The position numbers and the translations under genes were made by a program. From 2-02-FULL-49-11 sp040757655 (lineage in GTDB: Bacteria; Patescibacteriota; Patescibacteriia; 2-02-FULL-49-11), in contig JBFLWV010000010.1 in NCBI GenBank assembly GCA_040757655.1, positions 1 to 62,587 on the forward strand: 62,587 bases of DNA, in the 5' to 3' direction. This document shows positions 1 to 8,705 of this stretch, one piece after another. Below the pieces are notes generated by a model. The model saw only the letters and a program-made list of their open reading frames with translations, made no database searches and was not told where the DNA came from. The first letter of the stretch is position 1; each line of letters opens with the position of its first letter.

Positions 1-58
1 GGTCAAGCAGACGCGGATCGACGGGTTGTGCGGTATATTCCTTTTGTTTTGGTGGCAT
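1..58 (-). CDS. 5' end of an unidentified gene running off the left edge
   Basis: An open frame starts with ATG at 58 and continues off the window, reading MPPKQKEYTAQPVDPRLLD. It lies on the same strand as the pilin gene at 193-636 and could be the next gene of the pilus cluster. Only 19 residues are visible, with no recognisable motif and no clear ribosome binding site, so the product cannot be named and even coding status is uncertain. Confidence 0.35.
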   Translation of the reverse strand, partial: MPPKQKEYTAQPVDPRLLD

Positions 59-192
59 ACGTTTTGTTTTTAACGGTAGTATGCCACTATTATCTCAAAT
101 TATTGGTTTTTGCGTAACATCAGTTATATAACTTCTGCCCTCCGATGGACATCGGAGGGCAGATTCGTAATTGACCTTACACTGCGTTACTT

Positions 193-636
193 TTACTGTA
201 CTCCACTAGGCGTTGCGGTATGCGTGCCCGCGCCCAATCCTCCCGTACCGCTCTCGAGATTAAACGTAATCGTATATGAGTTATCAGCTCCAGTATACGT
301 ATATGGCAAACCGTTTGGCGACGGATTTGACGGGATCAAACCCATATACGCTCCGCCGCACGCGGCCGAATTAAGGGTGCCTAGCCCTCCTGTGCCAAGA
401 CATTGGAGACTGGTTAATCCAAGGACGCCATTAGGCACATTTGTCGCGTACTTATTCTGATCCGAATAGTAGAGCTCAAGCGCGGTTTGGATCTGTTTGA
501 TATCTGAAACGCGCTTTGAGTCGCGGGATTTTGACCGCGCATTGTTCAATGCCACGACGGCAAGAGTTGCGAGCAAGCCGATGATCGCAATGACCACCAA
601 CAATTCAATAAGCGTAAAACCTTTTCGTGTACGCAT
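193..636 (-). CDS. Type IV pilin-like protein (prepilin)
   Basis: This is a 147-residue prepilin. It has a short basic leader followed by the class III cleavage and methylation motif GFTLIELL at residues 6-13 and a hydrophobic helix to about residue 31. The remainder is a small Gly/Ser/Thr-rich globular part with two cysteines (LQCLG and AACGG) that could form a disulfide. I chose the ATG at 636; a TTG 12 bases upstream is in frame but adds only four residues. It is the last pilus gene visible at this end of the minus-strand pilus locus and probably the fibre subunit or a minor pilin. The exact subunit class cannot be told from sequence; GspG-like pseudopilins share the same N terminus. Confidence 0.9.
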   Translation of the reverse strand: MRTRKGFTLIELLVVIAIIGLLATLAVVALNNARSKSRDSKRVSDIKQIQTALELYYSDQNKYATNVPNGVLGLTSLQCLGTGGLGTLNSAACGGAYMGLIPSNPSPNGLPYTYTGADNSYTITFNLESGTGGLGAGTHTATPSGVQ

Positions 637-687
637 GGGATAATACAATTTATGATTAAGACTCTTGATTTTAATCTCTTATTCTTA

Positions 688-716
688 TAGAGAGCGAGGT
701 ACCTCAGCGCTCTCTA
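688..716. repeat. Hairpin upstream of the pilin gene
   Basis: Outer arms TAGAGAGC (688-695) and GCTCTCTA (709-716) enclose the perfect palindrome GAGGTACCTC (696-705), with a 3-nt bulge. It sits about 50 bases upstream of the pilin start. It lacks a T-tract, so it is more likely an mRNA leader structure than a terminator. Confidence 0.5.
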
Positions 717-846
717 GGACTATACACTTTCGACCTTTTCTTCATATGCGCTCCGCGCATATCGCAGATCAACGCGGATCACGCTTCGCGGGACGCCCCG
801 TTACCGCGGGGCAGACGCAGATTTAGGCAGATTGATCATTTTTTTA

Positions 847-955
847 CCCCGCACTTTCCACTTACCTACGGTTTGTTATCGCACTATCCAGAGCAGAGCG
901 GCTTCGCCTTACTGAAGTGTTCCTAACGCACCGTCAGTATGCCGAAAGTGCGGGG
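847..955. repeat. MITE-like element with 12-bp terminal inverted repeats
   Basis: CCCCGCACTTTC at 847-858 is perfectly complementary to GAAAGTGCGGGG at 944-955, bounding a 109-bp non-coding element. The core shares words such as CCTAACGCA with the repeat at 4338-4492. No open frame. Confidence 0.6.
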
Positions 956-1009
956 TGAACTTATCCACATTATACCATAAAATAATGAAAAGACGTAACT
1001 TTCATTAGG

Positions 1010-1149
1010 TAAGTATTCACCTCTTCCCAAACATTTCCCCTCTCAACGGCAGAACGCTCAAGGTACGACGATTTTTTCTTCTCCGCGATTCTCACGCGGG
1101 ACGATGAGAGCCCTCAAAAATCGCGATTCTCTTCGCGTTCCGGGAAACA
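1010..1149 (-). repeat. Dispersed repeat A, copy 1 (inverted orientation)
   Basis: About 139 bp, almost identical to the reverse complement of 13422-13560; a shorter copy lies at 9991-10080. The core carries nested arms CGCGATT/AATCGCG and TCTCA/TGAGA, which can fold. Confidence 0.85.
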
Positions 1150-1170
1150 TGGAATTTGAGATTCTTCCCA

Positions 1171-1326
1171 GTGAGGCCCTTCGGGCGCTCACTCCCTCCG
1201 GGCAGCACGAAAGCTGCGCTTAACCGCTGGATCGTATCGGCACGGTAGCCTAACACAGTCCAGCGCTTACCTGAAGGGTAAAGTGTCTGTCGGAATTTCA
1301 ACGCTTTGAAATTCCGATACGATAAA
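1171..1326. repeat. Dispersed repeat B, copy 1
   Basis: About 155 bp, repeated with moderate divergence at 4338-4492. It starts with a GTGAG...CTCAC hairpin and ends with a perfect 12-bp stem TCGGAATTTCAA (1290-1301) / TTGAAATTCCGA (1306-1317) closed by a CGCT tetraloop. It abuts repeat A, so the two form a composite. Confidence 0.85.
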
Positions 1327-1395
1327 AGTACTCCTCTATGCCCTTGAAACATATATCCGCGTTTATCTGCGTCTTTATCTGCGTCCATCCGCGTC

Positions 1396-2598
1396 TTAGA
1401 GTGATGACGCCAAGTTATACATCGGCATGATGATGGCAGCGACCATGACGCCTACCGCCAATCCCATGAGGATCATGATGAGCGGCTCCACGAGCGAGAC
1501 GAGATTAGATACGAGGTTATCAACTTCCCTCGCATAAAACTGAGTCAGCCGATCCAAAATCTGCTCAAGCTGCCCTGTGGTTTCCCCCACCGACAACATA
1601 TGAGACACCATGACTGGCACCTGCGGGCTGTTGATGAACTCAACCGCGATTGGGTTGCCGTCCTGTACCTGCTTCACTGTCCGTAAGATAAGGTCGCGAT
1701 AGACTGCGCTGCCCACGACCTCTGCGGTAATCTCTAACGCGTGCGGCAGCGGCACGCCCCCCTTAAGGAGCGTATTCATGGAGCGCGTGAAGCGGATGAT
1801 GTAAATGCGCTGAAAGAGCTTACCGAAGATGGGCAGCTTGATTTTTAGCCAATCCCACCAACGACGCACTGACTTTCGCTTCAGCGAAAAGCGGAGTCCT
1901 GCCACTGCGCCGACCACGACGACCAGGAGCAGCCACCACAGCTTGCTCATAAAACTCGAGGTGCCGATGAGGATCTTGGTCGTTAAGGGGAGCTCTCCTC
2001 CGGTCTCAATAAGGATTGACGTGAGGCGGGGGACCACAAACACCATCATGATCACGCCCACCACACAGAGCGCGGAAAGGATGAAGGCAGGGTAGATCAT
2101 GGCACCGCGAATCTTGCTCATGAGGTCATAATCTTTCTCCCGCTGATCCGCGAGATAGGAGAGCACCTCATCGAGATGCCCTGAAGTCTCTCCTGAGCGC
2201 ACCATGTTCACATAGAAATTATTGAATACCTCTGGGTGCCGCGCGAACGCCTGTGAAAGCCGCGCGCCGCCGTCCACTTCATCTGCAATTTCTGAGATAA
2301 TGGTTTTTAACTTCTGGCTTTCGGTCTGCTTGATAAGGATGCGCAACGCCGCAACGATGGGGAGCGTTGCTGCAGACATGGTGGAGAGTTGGCGAAAAAA
2401 CACCACCAGCTCTTTCGGTTTCACGCGGTCAAATAATTTAAAAGCCTGCAGCTTTGATTCTGCCCCGCGCGCGGCAATCATGAGCGGCGTAAGGGACCGC
2501 TCCATCAACGCGTCCTGCGCTGCCTGCTCGGAAGGCGCCTCCACCACCCCTTGGATGTCTTTCCCCGCGAAATCCTTTGCCCGAAAATCGTATAACAT
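1396..2598 (-). CDS. pilC: Type IV pilus inner-membrane platform protein PilC
   Basis: This 400-residue protein belongs to the GspF/PilC family, the polytopic membrane platform that couples assembly ATPases to pilin insertion or extraction. Two related T2SSF domains are visible, at about 66-190 and 265-392. The first contains the family signature around MVRSGETSGHLDEVL and the second the matching MLSVGETTGQLEQIL. Membrane segments lie near 170-190, 221-236 and 373-393. Length is normal for the family. It follows the pilT-like gene in the same direction with a 125-bp spacer. The ATG at 2598 has no good Shine-Dalgarno sequence, as for most genes here. Confidence 0.95.
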   Translation of the reverse strand: MLYDFRAKDFAGKDIQGVVEAPSEQAAQDALMERSLTPLMIAARGAESKLQAFKLFDRVKPKELVVFFRQLSTMSAATLPIVAALRILIKQTESQKLKTIISEIADEVDGGARLSQAFARHPEVFNNFYVNMVRSGETSGHLDEVLSYLADQREKDYDLMSKIRGAMIYPAFILSALCVVGVIMMVFVVPRLTSILIETGGELPLTTKILIGTSSFMSKLWWLLLVVVVGAVAGLRFSLKRKSVRRWWDWLKIKLPIFGKLFQRIYIIRFTRSMNTLLKGGVPLPHALEITAEVVGSAVYRDLILRTVKQVQDGNPIAVEFINSPQVPVMVSHMLSVGETTGQLEQILDRLTQFYAREVDNLVSNLVSLVEPLIMILMGLAVGVMVAAIIMPMYNLASSL

Positions 2599-2723
2599 GT
2601 AAGAGGTAATTTTCTGCGTTTATCTGCGTGTCTATCTGCGTTGATCTGCTTCTATGAAATTTATAGAAGCGGAAATACGCGGAATGTCACGCGGAATAAC
2701 GCTGACTGTGATACTACGTAACA

Positions 2724-3800
2724 TTATGCGCCTTTCACCATCCTCTGGAAACTCTCCTTGTCAGATACTTCCCGCAACGCGTCTTCAAGGAGCACTTCTC
2801 CGGTCTTCACGAGTTCCGCTAAAGAACGATCAAGGCTTACCGTACCCCCCTCCCTGGCGGTTAAGACCCACGAACTGATCTGGCTGAAGCGCCCATCGCG
2901 GATAAGCGCCTTGACCGGCGCAGACACCACCAACACCTCCGCAACCAGAATACTCCCACCCCCCACACGCGGTACTAATCGCACGCCGATCACTGCAATG
3001 AGATTGTCTGCAAGGCTATGGCAGATTCGTTCACGCTCGTGCGCGGCGTACGATTCAACAATATGTTCAAATGCCTGGGATAACGTCTCCGCGTCAAGGG
3101 GAGCAACCACGAGCCGCCCCCCCTCCGTGAGATTGATAAGCTCCTCAAAGACAAAACGGTCTGGTATCTCAGACACCGCAACGACGTTCACATCTTCATT
3201 TTTCAATGCCTGCAACCCCTCCAAGATGCTCGGCACATCTCTCCCTACTTCCTGCTGTTCTATCACGCTCTTATCCGCCGTGAGAATATATTCAATCGGA
3301 TGTTCTATGGTGACGATATTTTCCGGCCGGTTTATATTGATAGTGTTGAGAAACGACGCCATGGTGGTCGATCGTCCTGATCCATGGGGTCCGGTAACGA
3401 ACATGAGGCCCTTACGTGTGAAGCTCAATTCCTCTACCACTTTTGGGAGACCTAATTCTTTCAACGTTCTCAACGTCGGTGAGAGGAAATGGAGAAATAT
3501 GAAAGGATACCCCTGCTGGTAGATCACGGTCGCTTTGAAACGCACGCGGCTGCCGACGGTCCTGGCGATAGTCGCTCTCCGCTTGACTGACAGTTCCTGC
3601 CGTGCCTGTTCGTCAAAAAGGAGCATCACGAACTCTTCCATAGTCGCAGGTGCAAGGATCCCTTCATCCTCAAGAGGAGTGAGAGTTCCGTCCACCCGCA
3701 CGAGAGGAGGCTGACCCACGGTCAAGTGCACATCAGTTGCCCCCCGCGCTGCGGCGGACGCAATAATTTTTTGAAAAAACACGTCTGTTTGAGAAGACAT
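2724..3800 (-). CDS. PilT-like ATPase with degenerate nucleotide-binding motifs
   Basis: A 358-residue protein that is collinear with PilT/PilU retraction ATPases: a PAS-like N-terminal half (DVHLTVGQPPLVRVDG) then a RecA-like half. The key motifs are altered. Walker A reads GPHGSGRST (137-145), with the Lys replaced by Arg. The Asp box reads TIEHPIE instead of TIEDPIE. Walker B reads VVAVSE with the Glu kept. The HTN His box is replaced by DAE. The fold is therefore probably kept but ATP hydrolysis is doubtful; it may act as a non-catalytic partner of PilB. I chose the ATG at 3800 over a TTG five codons upstream. It lies between pilC and a receiver-like gene. Confidence 0.85.
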   Translation of the reverse strand: MSSQTDVFFQKIIASAAARGATDVHLTVGQPPLVRVDGTLTPLEDEGILAPATMEEFVMLLFDEQARQELSVKRRATIARTVGSRVRFKATVIYQQGYPFIFLHFLSPTLRTLKELGLPKVVEELSFTRKGLMFVTGPHGSGRSTTMASFLNTININRPENIVTIEHPIEYILTADKSVIEQQEVGRDVPSILEGLQALKNEDVNVVAVSEIPDRFVFEELINLTEGGRLVVAPLDAETLSQAFEHIVESYAAHERERICHSLADNLIAVIGVRLVPRVGGGSILVAEVLVVSAPVKALIRDGRFSQISSWVLTAREGGTVSLDRSLAELVKTGEVLLEDALREVSDKESFQRMVKGA

Positions 3801-3849
3801 ACTACGATAACTCAAAAGTCAAAACTCAAAATAACGAAGTGAAACATCC

Positions 3850-4296
3850 TCATCCCGAGCGAGCCTGCCCTGAGCCGGGTCGAAGGGAGGGAGTCCCCTT
3901 CTTTTTCTTTATGTCCAGAGAGCTTTCCACTACCTTTGCGAGCACTTCGTCCGGCCTCTGGTGATGCATACTGAAGAGCATGGACGCGTAGGGTTGCAGT
4001 TCTGGCGCGGATACTGGGGTGAGATGAGACCATGTAGTGACGAGCGCGAGCAATGGTGTAGCGCCCTGCGTGTCCGCAAACCAGCGTGCCAGTGAAGCGC
4101 CAACTTCACGATGCGCTTCCTCCGCGTGGTACACGATTGCGGCGATAGACTCACGTGCAAGGAGGAGCGCAGCCTCCCCCATGCTGGCTGCATAGTGCAC
4201 CGTGCCATAGGGTGCAGCGTAACGTTGGTAGGCAGGCAGCACGAGGGGAGGGGCAATCACGAGGACGGCACCATGGTGGGGAGAGTGTTTTGACAT
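3850..4296 (-). CDS. Receiver-like small protein of the pilus operon
   Basis: A 148-residue protein with an alternating strand/helix pattern like a response-regulator receiver: VLVIAP as a first strand, AAIVYHAEEAH and PLLALVT as later strands. It lacks a clear phospho-acceptor Asp at the end of the third strand, so it would be a pseudo-receiver. It sits between the PilB gene and the PilT-like gene, which suggests a role in pilus control; this is inference. The frame stays open upstream to 4506, but that part is dispersed repeat B, so I start at ATG 4296. The C-terminal tail (LRPGSGQARSG) also looks repeat-derived. Confidence 0.55.
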   Translation of the reverse strand: MSKHSPHHGAVLVIAPPLVLPAYQRYAAPYGTVHYAASMGEAALLLARESIAAIVYHAEEAHREVGASLARWFADTQGATPLLALVTTWSHLTPVSAPELQPYASMLFSMHHQRPDEVLAKVVESSLDIKKKKGTPSLRPGSGQARSG

Positions 4297-4337
4297 AATG
4301 CTATAAATCCCAAATCCCAATTTCAAATTTCCAACCA

Positions 4338-4492
4338 GTTGGCCCTTCGGGCACTCACTCCCTCCGGACCGCACGAAAGCTGTGCTTACGTGCGGGGTCG
4401 TATCTCCTGCGAAGCCTAACGCAGTCCCGCACTTACCTGAAAGGTAAAGTGTCTGTCGGAATTTCAACGCTTTGAAATTCCGATACGATAAA
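4338..4492. repeat. Dispersed repeat B, copy 2
   Basis: Second copy of the element at 1171-1326, with the same terminal stem TCGGAATTTCAA (4456-4467) / TTGAAATTCCGA (4472-4483) and the same CGCT loop. It is flanked on both sides by A-rich and T-rich arms (4300-4337 and 4493-4578) of the common spacer repeat, so it appears inserted inside one. Confidence 0.85.
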
Positions 4493-4581
4493 ATCTCAAA
4501 CCCCAATGCTCACACGGTTTTGAGTATTGGACATTTGGATTTTATTTGACATTGGGATTTGGAAATTGGGATTTCTCAGTC

Positions 4582-6312
4582 TTATTCTTTCGTCGCACTC
4601 AATACCTCTTCTATCGTCGTAATACCCGCGATCGCTTTCACAATACCATCCTGCTTGAGGGTAAGCATTCCTTGCCGATTGAACGCGTCGCGAATCTGAT
4701 CGTACCTTGCGCCACTGGCGACAATCGCTTTTAACTCCTCGCTCACGCCTAACACCTCAGCGATAGCGGTCCGTCCCCCATACCCTTCTCCGCCGCACCG
4801 CTGACATCCTTTCCCTCTCCAAAACGTGAATGGCGCATCGAGCTTCACGGTCGCGGGGAGATTCTTCCGCACGGGTTCAAGCTCCTTGCGCACTTCTTGC
4901 ACAAGCGTATCAGGCGCCTCAAATGGCTCTTTGCAGAATTGGCACATCTTCCTGACCAACCGCTGTGCCACCACGACATTCAGCGTGGATGCGATAAGGA
5001 ATGGCTCCACTTTCATATCAATAAAACGCGGCATTGCCCCGAACGCATCATTCGTGTGAAGGGTGGAGAGCACAATATGCCCCGTGAGCGCTGCGTGAAT
5101 CGCAAGCTCTGCAGTTTCATTATCACGGATTTCTCCCACCATGACCGTGTCAGGGTCCTGCCGGAGGATAGAACGAAGGCCTGAAGCGAAGGTATACCCT
5201 ACCTCGGGGCGCACCTGGGATTGATTTACTCCTTTGAGATAATACTCCACCGGATCTTCCAACGTGACAATATTCACCCCCTCACTATTGAGGATGTTCA
5301 AAATCGCGTAGAGGGTAGTGGATTTGCCGCTTCCCGTAGGCCCCGTCACAAGGAACATGCCGTGGGGCTTGTCAATGTTATCCCGCATCACCGTAAGGTT
5401 CTTTCCTTCAAATCCCAAATCTTCAAGGGTGGGCACCCCTTCCGCAGTATCAAGGATACGCATGACCACCTTTTCATTGCTATAGAGGGGCAGCGTGGAT
5501 ATGCGGAAATCTATTTCCCTTCCCTCAATCTCGACCCTGATCCTCCCATCTTGTGGTACACGAGTTTCGTCAATTTTTAAGTCCGCTAACACCTTCACGC
5601 GCGACACAATGGCCGAATGGATATATTTAGGGAGCACGAGCGACGTATGCAATTCACCATCAATGCGGTACCGCACGCGCGTCTCGTTAAATACCGGCTC
5701 GATGTGGATGTCAGATGCCCGCGCTTCTACTGCGTGCTTCAGGATCGCCGAAACCATTTTTGAGACTGGCGCCGCTTTCACCACCTCTTCCATGCCTTCC
5801 ACCTTCTCTTTTGCGGTTGGCGCAAATTTACCAGCCGCTACATCTAAGGCCTCTTTCGCTTCCGTGCCAAGACTCCCATATTGCTTAATAATCCCTTGAT
5901 ACGCACGGGGTGTGGTAATGACATAATGAACTTTGAGTCCTTTTTCGCGCGCTAAGAATTCTACTGCTTCTTGAGCTTTGAGATCGGTCGCGTTCACCAG
6001 GGCGACCAAAAGCACATCCCCTTTGAGATCGAACACCGCGACTTGGTAATGAGTGGCTACTTCAAGGGGGATGTTCCTCAGCACCGTTTGATCTACCTTG
6101 CGTCCTATCAAATCTTCATAAGGAAGCCCAAATGCCTTTCCGCGCGCCCGTGCCATCACCTCTTCGGAAATCTGCCCCTGTGCAGCAAGAATCTTCTCTA
6201 CCGCATCGATGCTTTCCTCCTTTATTAAATGCTGATATGCATCAAGCGTAATAGCCTTCTCCTGAAGAAGGCTTTTTAAGAATTCTGTTTTTGGTTGTTC
6301 TCTGCGGGGCAT
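4582..6312 (-). CDS. pilB: Type IV pilus assembly ATPase PilB
   Basis: This 576-residue GspE/PilB-family hexameric ATPase powers pilus extension from the cytoplasmic face of PilC. An MshEN-type N-terminal domain covers about residues 1-150. The ATPase core has an intact Walker A GPTGSGKST (324-332), Asp box LEDPVEYY, Walker B DPDTVMVGEIRD (387-398) and His box LSTLHTNDA. Two CxxC pairs (Cys457/460 and Cys503/506) form the zinc site typical of extension ATPases. All motifs are intact, in contrast to the PilT-like protein two genes downstream. Length is normal for the family. Confidence 0.97.
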   Translation of the reverse strand: MPRREQPKTEFLKSLLQEKAITLDAYQHLIKEESIDAVEKILAAQGQISEEVMARARGKAFGLPYEDLIGRKVDQTVLRNIPLEVATHYQVAVFDLKGDVLLVALVNATDLKAQEAVEFLAREKGLKVHYVITTPRAYQGIIKQYGSLGTEAKEALDVAAGKFAPTAKEKVEGMEEVVKAAPVSKMVSAILKHAVEARASDIHIEPVFNETRVRYRIDGELHTSLVLPKYIHSAIVSRVKVLADLKIDETRVPQDGRIRVEIEGREIDFRISTLPLYSNEKVVMRILDTAEGVPTLEDLGFEGKNLTVMRDNIDKPHGMFLVTGPTGSGKSTTLYAILNILNSEGVNIVTLEDPVEYYLKGVNQSQVRPEVGYTFASGLRSILRQDPDTVMVGEIRDNETAELAIHAALTGHIVLSTLHTNDAFGAMPRFIDMKVEPFLIASTLNVVVAQRLVRKMCQFCKEPFEAPDTLVQEVRKELEPVRKNLPATVKLDAPFTFWRGKGCQRCGGEGYGGRTAIAEVLGVSEELKAIVASGARYDQIRDAFNRQGMLTLKQDGIVKAIAGITTIEEVLSATKE

Positions 6313-6416
6313 ACCTTAGTGTGAAATTCAAAAATCAAAAGCCAAAATGAAGGAAAGTCATCCCGCTTTGCTGGATTCCATAATTTTGCATTTTGGATTT
6401 TGAATTTTGCATTGTC
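6313..6416. repeat. A/T-arm inverted repeat in a pilus operon spacer
   Basis: An A-rich arm (AAATTCAAAAATCAAAAGCC type) and a T-rich arm (CATTTTGGATTTTGAATTTTGC type) face each other around a short GC-containing centre. This is one of about 15 such spacers in the window. Confidence 0.7.
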
Positions 6417-6743
6417 TTATGGTCCGAATGTCGGAATAAACGGATTGACCCTTCCGGTGCGCGCCTCTCCCAACGGCCAGGTACCGTACTTTTGCAGCGA
6501 CCTAAACTCTTCGCTCTCAATAATGGAGCGATCTATCCCCTCCGCGAGCGTCTCAATGGCCGCGAGCGCTTCACTCACCTTGGGAGAAATAACGCTCACC
6601 ACAGGCGCTTCCTCCGCACGGGGCGCGCTCTTTGTATAGAAAAAATTCTTATACAACAAATACCCTCCCACGCTGTTGGTGAGTACAATCGCTATTAACA
6701 TGATGGTTTGTTTCTTCCGTGAGACTTGTCGTTCAATTAACAT
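6417..6743 (-). CDS. Small membrane-anchored pilus operon protein
   Basis: A 108-residue protein with a basic start, one membrane helix at about 14-32 and an extracytoplasmic tail ending in W-P-L-G...TGRVNPFIP. Its position directly after pilO, with the same topology and a proline/glycine-rich C terminus, resembles a short PilP-like component. No family signature is clear enough to name it. It is separated from pilO by 121 bp that include A-rich and T-rich stretches. Confidence 0.7.
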   Translation of the reverse strand: MLIERQVSRKKQTIMLIAIVLTNSVGGYLLYKNFFYTKSAPRAEEAPVVSVISPKVSEALAAIETLAEGIDRSIIESEEFRSLQKYGTWPLGEARTGRVNPFIPTFGP

Positions 6744-6864
6744 ACCCGCCTAAATTTTGCACCTGTATAGTGCGTTATACCCGATAATAACAATAATTCG
6801 ACCCATTGTTACTAACTTGGTTTTACCAGCAAAACTTAGGCGGGCATACTCAAAACAATATTTT

Positions 6865-7497
6865 CTAATTCTGCGCACCGGGAGCACGCTGATAATAGGC
6901 AGTAACGCTCATTTGTATAACGTCGTCTTTTGGATTAAATGAAATCGACGGCACATCAAGGAGGCGAAGATTTGTTTCTATACGATGCAATAACTCCTTA
7001 AAGGTAGAGTAATTATTACCATTGGCACGCAGGGTAATGGGAACTGAGTGAATACTTCCAGATAATCCTGCAGCGATCATCTCGGAGGGTGCGGACCTTT
7101 GAGGGTCAGAAGATTGGGTGACTGATACGGACTCAAGTGTTAATCCGCTTAAAAGTACAATCGCTTCTATGTTCGGAATGAGGTCGGCAGCGCCTGGTTC
7201 AGTCGGAAGCACAGCATTTATTTTTTCATAATCCCCCGGCGTGATTTGCGAAGATTGTTCCTCAATGAACCGAGCCTTCTCAAGGCTCCTACGCCGCTCG
7301 GTAAGACGGACCTCTAAATCCGAGAGAGAAGTCTCACTCACGCGCTGGTACGCCCCCATCGCAGGACGTATCAGAAAGAACCATCCCACGAGTGTCATCA
7401 CGGTAAGGACAGTTACACCAATGAGCACAAGGTGCTGCTCAAAAAAATCGCGCACATTTCGCTCTGAGGGATGAGAAGTGATGACAGGAGTAGCCAT
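6865..7497 (-). CDS. pilO: Type IV pilus alignment protein PilO
   Basis: A 210-residue bitopic protein: a cytoplasmic N terminus (about 1-22), one membrane helix (about 23-45), a coiled-coil stretch (about 50-85) and a ferredoxin-like periplasmic domain with the sequence STFKELLHRIETNLRLLDV typical of PilO. It pairs with PilN to link the PilM/PilB machinery to the pilus base. It lies 13 bp downstream of pilN, consistent with translational coupling in one transcript. Confidence 0.9.
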   Translation of the reverse strand: MATPVITSHPSERNVRDFFEQHLVLIGVTVLTVMTLVGWFFLIRPAMGAYQRVSETSLSDLEVRLTERRRSLEKARFIEEQSSQITPGDYEKINAVLPTEPGAADLIPNIEAIVLLSGLTLESVSVTQSSDPQRSAPSEMIAAGLSGSIHSVPITLRANGNNYSTFKELLHRIETNLRLLDVPSISFNPKDDVIQMSVTAYYQRAPGAQN

Positions 7498-7510
7498 ACG
7501 ATAACCCTCA

Positions 7511-8590
7511 CTATGGGAGTAATGAAGGGAAAATAATCTTCGGATTAACTAACAACGTAAAATTGACTAACACTGATGCATGACCGGTCTTATCCTCGTC
7601 CTTTGCCTCAAGAGGTGACACGACAATTCTCTTTATTTCCGGAACATGCGCGAAACTGATAACTTGTTCTGCCACGGCTTTGTAACTCTTCGCCTGTGCC
7701 TTAAGGTTCACGGCGCCATCGGGGCTTGCCTGCAACGAATCATAGAACAATTCTTGGGAAGTGTGTTGCTCAATAAATGCCAACAGCTTCAACCAGTGGG
7801 TATGCTTTTTGAGCAGCGCTCCTACCGCATTGCTCCTTTCATAAAATAGTAACGCCCGCTTCAAAAGCTCTGTACGGATGCCTAAGTCGCGCTCTACGCT
7901 AGAAATCTCTTGCAACTTCATATGGATATCGCGCTCCAGCACGGCGGCGCGATACCGATACCATACCGTGATACCTCCTATCACGAAAATGACGCATATG
8001 CCCAGCCCCATGAACAAAGTCACCAAATTCTCAAAGCTGATCCTCTGCCGCCCGCGAAGGGGGAGGAGGTTCACATCCAAAAATTCTGATCTTCGTTCCT
8101 CAATGGGTATGGAAAGTTTCGCACCTTGTTGGATAACTGACGCGGTCTGTTGTGATAATGGAAGAGGAGGGGGAGGGGTTGGCTGAGCGACGAACGTGGG
8201 TGGGGGGGGCGGAGCGGATAGCTCTTGCTTTTCTCCTTGCGCAACCTGAGAGGAAGAAGGTAATGAAATTTTATGACGGGTAAAAATCTTATGGAAAAAT
8301 ACTGCAAGGGGGTTTGGCCGCACGGCAAGAGGAGGAGGCGGCGGCGGCGGAAGCTTTACTTTAACTAAAGGCTTTTCCGGCTTAAGGAGAGGATGCTCTA
8401 CAGAAGATGAGGGAGTTTTTTTTCGTGCGGGAAAATGTAACCTTTGGAGGAGAGTCTTTAATGACCATGGTACAGGCGCCACTCTTTTGGCGGCAGGATA
8501 CGATAAATCAATCTCCCGCTTCACGGGGAGACGGCGGAGCGGTTTTTCTTTTTCTGACTGAGGAGAAAGAAAATCAATATCGTCGAACAT
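7511..8590 (-). CDS. pilN: Type IV pilus protein PilN with a long proline-rich N-terminal extension
   Basis: A 359-residue protein whose last ~190 residues are PilN-like: the DVNLLP motif that binds PilM, a membrane helix, a coiled coil (VERDLGIRTELLKRALLF) and a small periplasmic domain. The first ~165 residues are a basic, strongly proline-rich region with several runs of prolines, not part of normal PilN. It is probably a flexible cytoplasmic linker. ATG at 8590 is preferred; the frame extends upstream only into the spacer repeat. Located between pilM and pilO. Confidence 0.88.
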   Translation of the reverse strand: MFDDIDFLSPQSEKEKPLRRLPVKREIDLSYPAAKRVAPVPWSLKTLLQRLHFPARKKTPSSSVEHPLLKPEKPLVKVKLPPPPPPPLAVRPNPLAVFFHKIFTRHKISLPSSSQVAQGEKQELSAPPPPPTFVAQPTPPPPLPLSQQTASVIQQGAKLSIPIEERRSEFLDVNLLPLRGRQRISFENLVTLFMGLGICVIFVIGGITVWYRYRAAVLERDIHMKLQEISSVERDLGIRTELLKRALLFYERSNAVGALLKKHTHWLKLLAFIEQHTSQELFYDSLQASPDGAVNLKAQAKSYKAVAEQVISFAHVPEIKRIVVSPLEAKDEDKTGHASVLVNFTLLVNPKIIFPSLLP

Positions 8591-8705
8591 GGAAACTTGA
8601 AAATCAAAATGCAAAATGCAAAACTCAAAATGAAGGTATTCCGTCCCGACTATCTAGTCGGGACTCCATAATTTTGACTTTTGATCTTTGACTTTTGCAT
8701 TTTCA
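8591..8705. repeat. A/T-arm inverted repeat between pilM and pilN
   Basis: An A-rich arm and a T-rich arm surround a GC hairpin TCCCGACTA...TAGTCGGGA at about 8643-8661. The pilM stop and pilN start both abut it. Confidence 0.75.

Larger units (their letters stand above)
637..1395. other. 759-bp non-coding spacer between pilC and the pilin gene
   Basis: No credible gene is seen here. The spacer holds the hairpin at 688-716, short direct repeats of the CGCAGATCAACGCGGAT type at 765-835, a small inverted-repeat element at 847-955, and two longer dispersed repeats back to back (1010-1149 and 1171-1326). An open frame at 1092-1388 is made entirely of repeat sequence. Confidence 0.75.

Noticed and set aside
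1092..1388. 98-codon open frame on the minus strand next to pilC
   Set aside because: It is made entirely of dispersed repeats A and B; part of its translation recurs as the false N-terminal extension upstream of the gene at 3850-4296.
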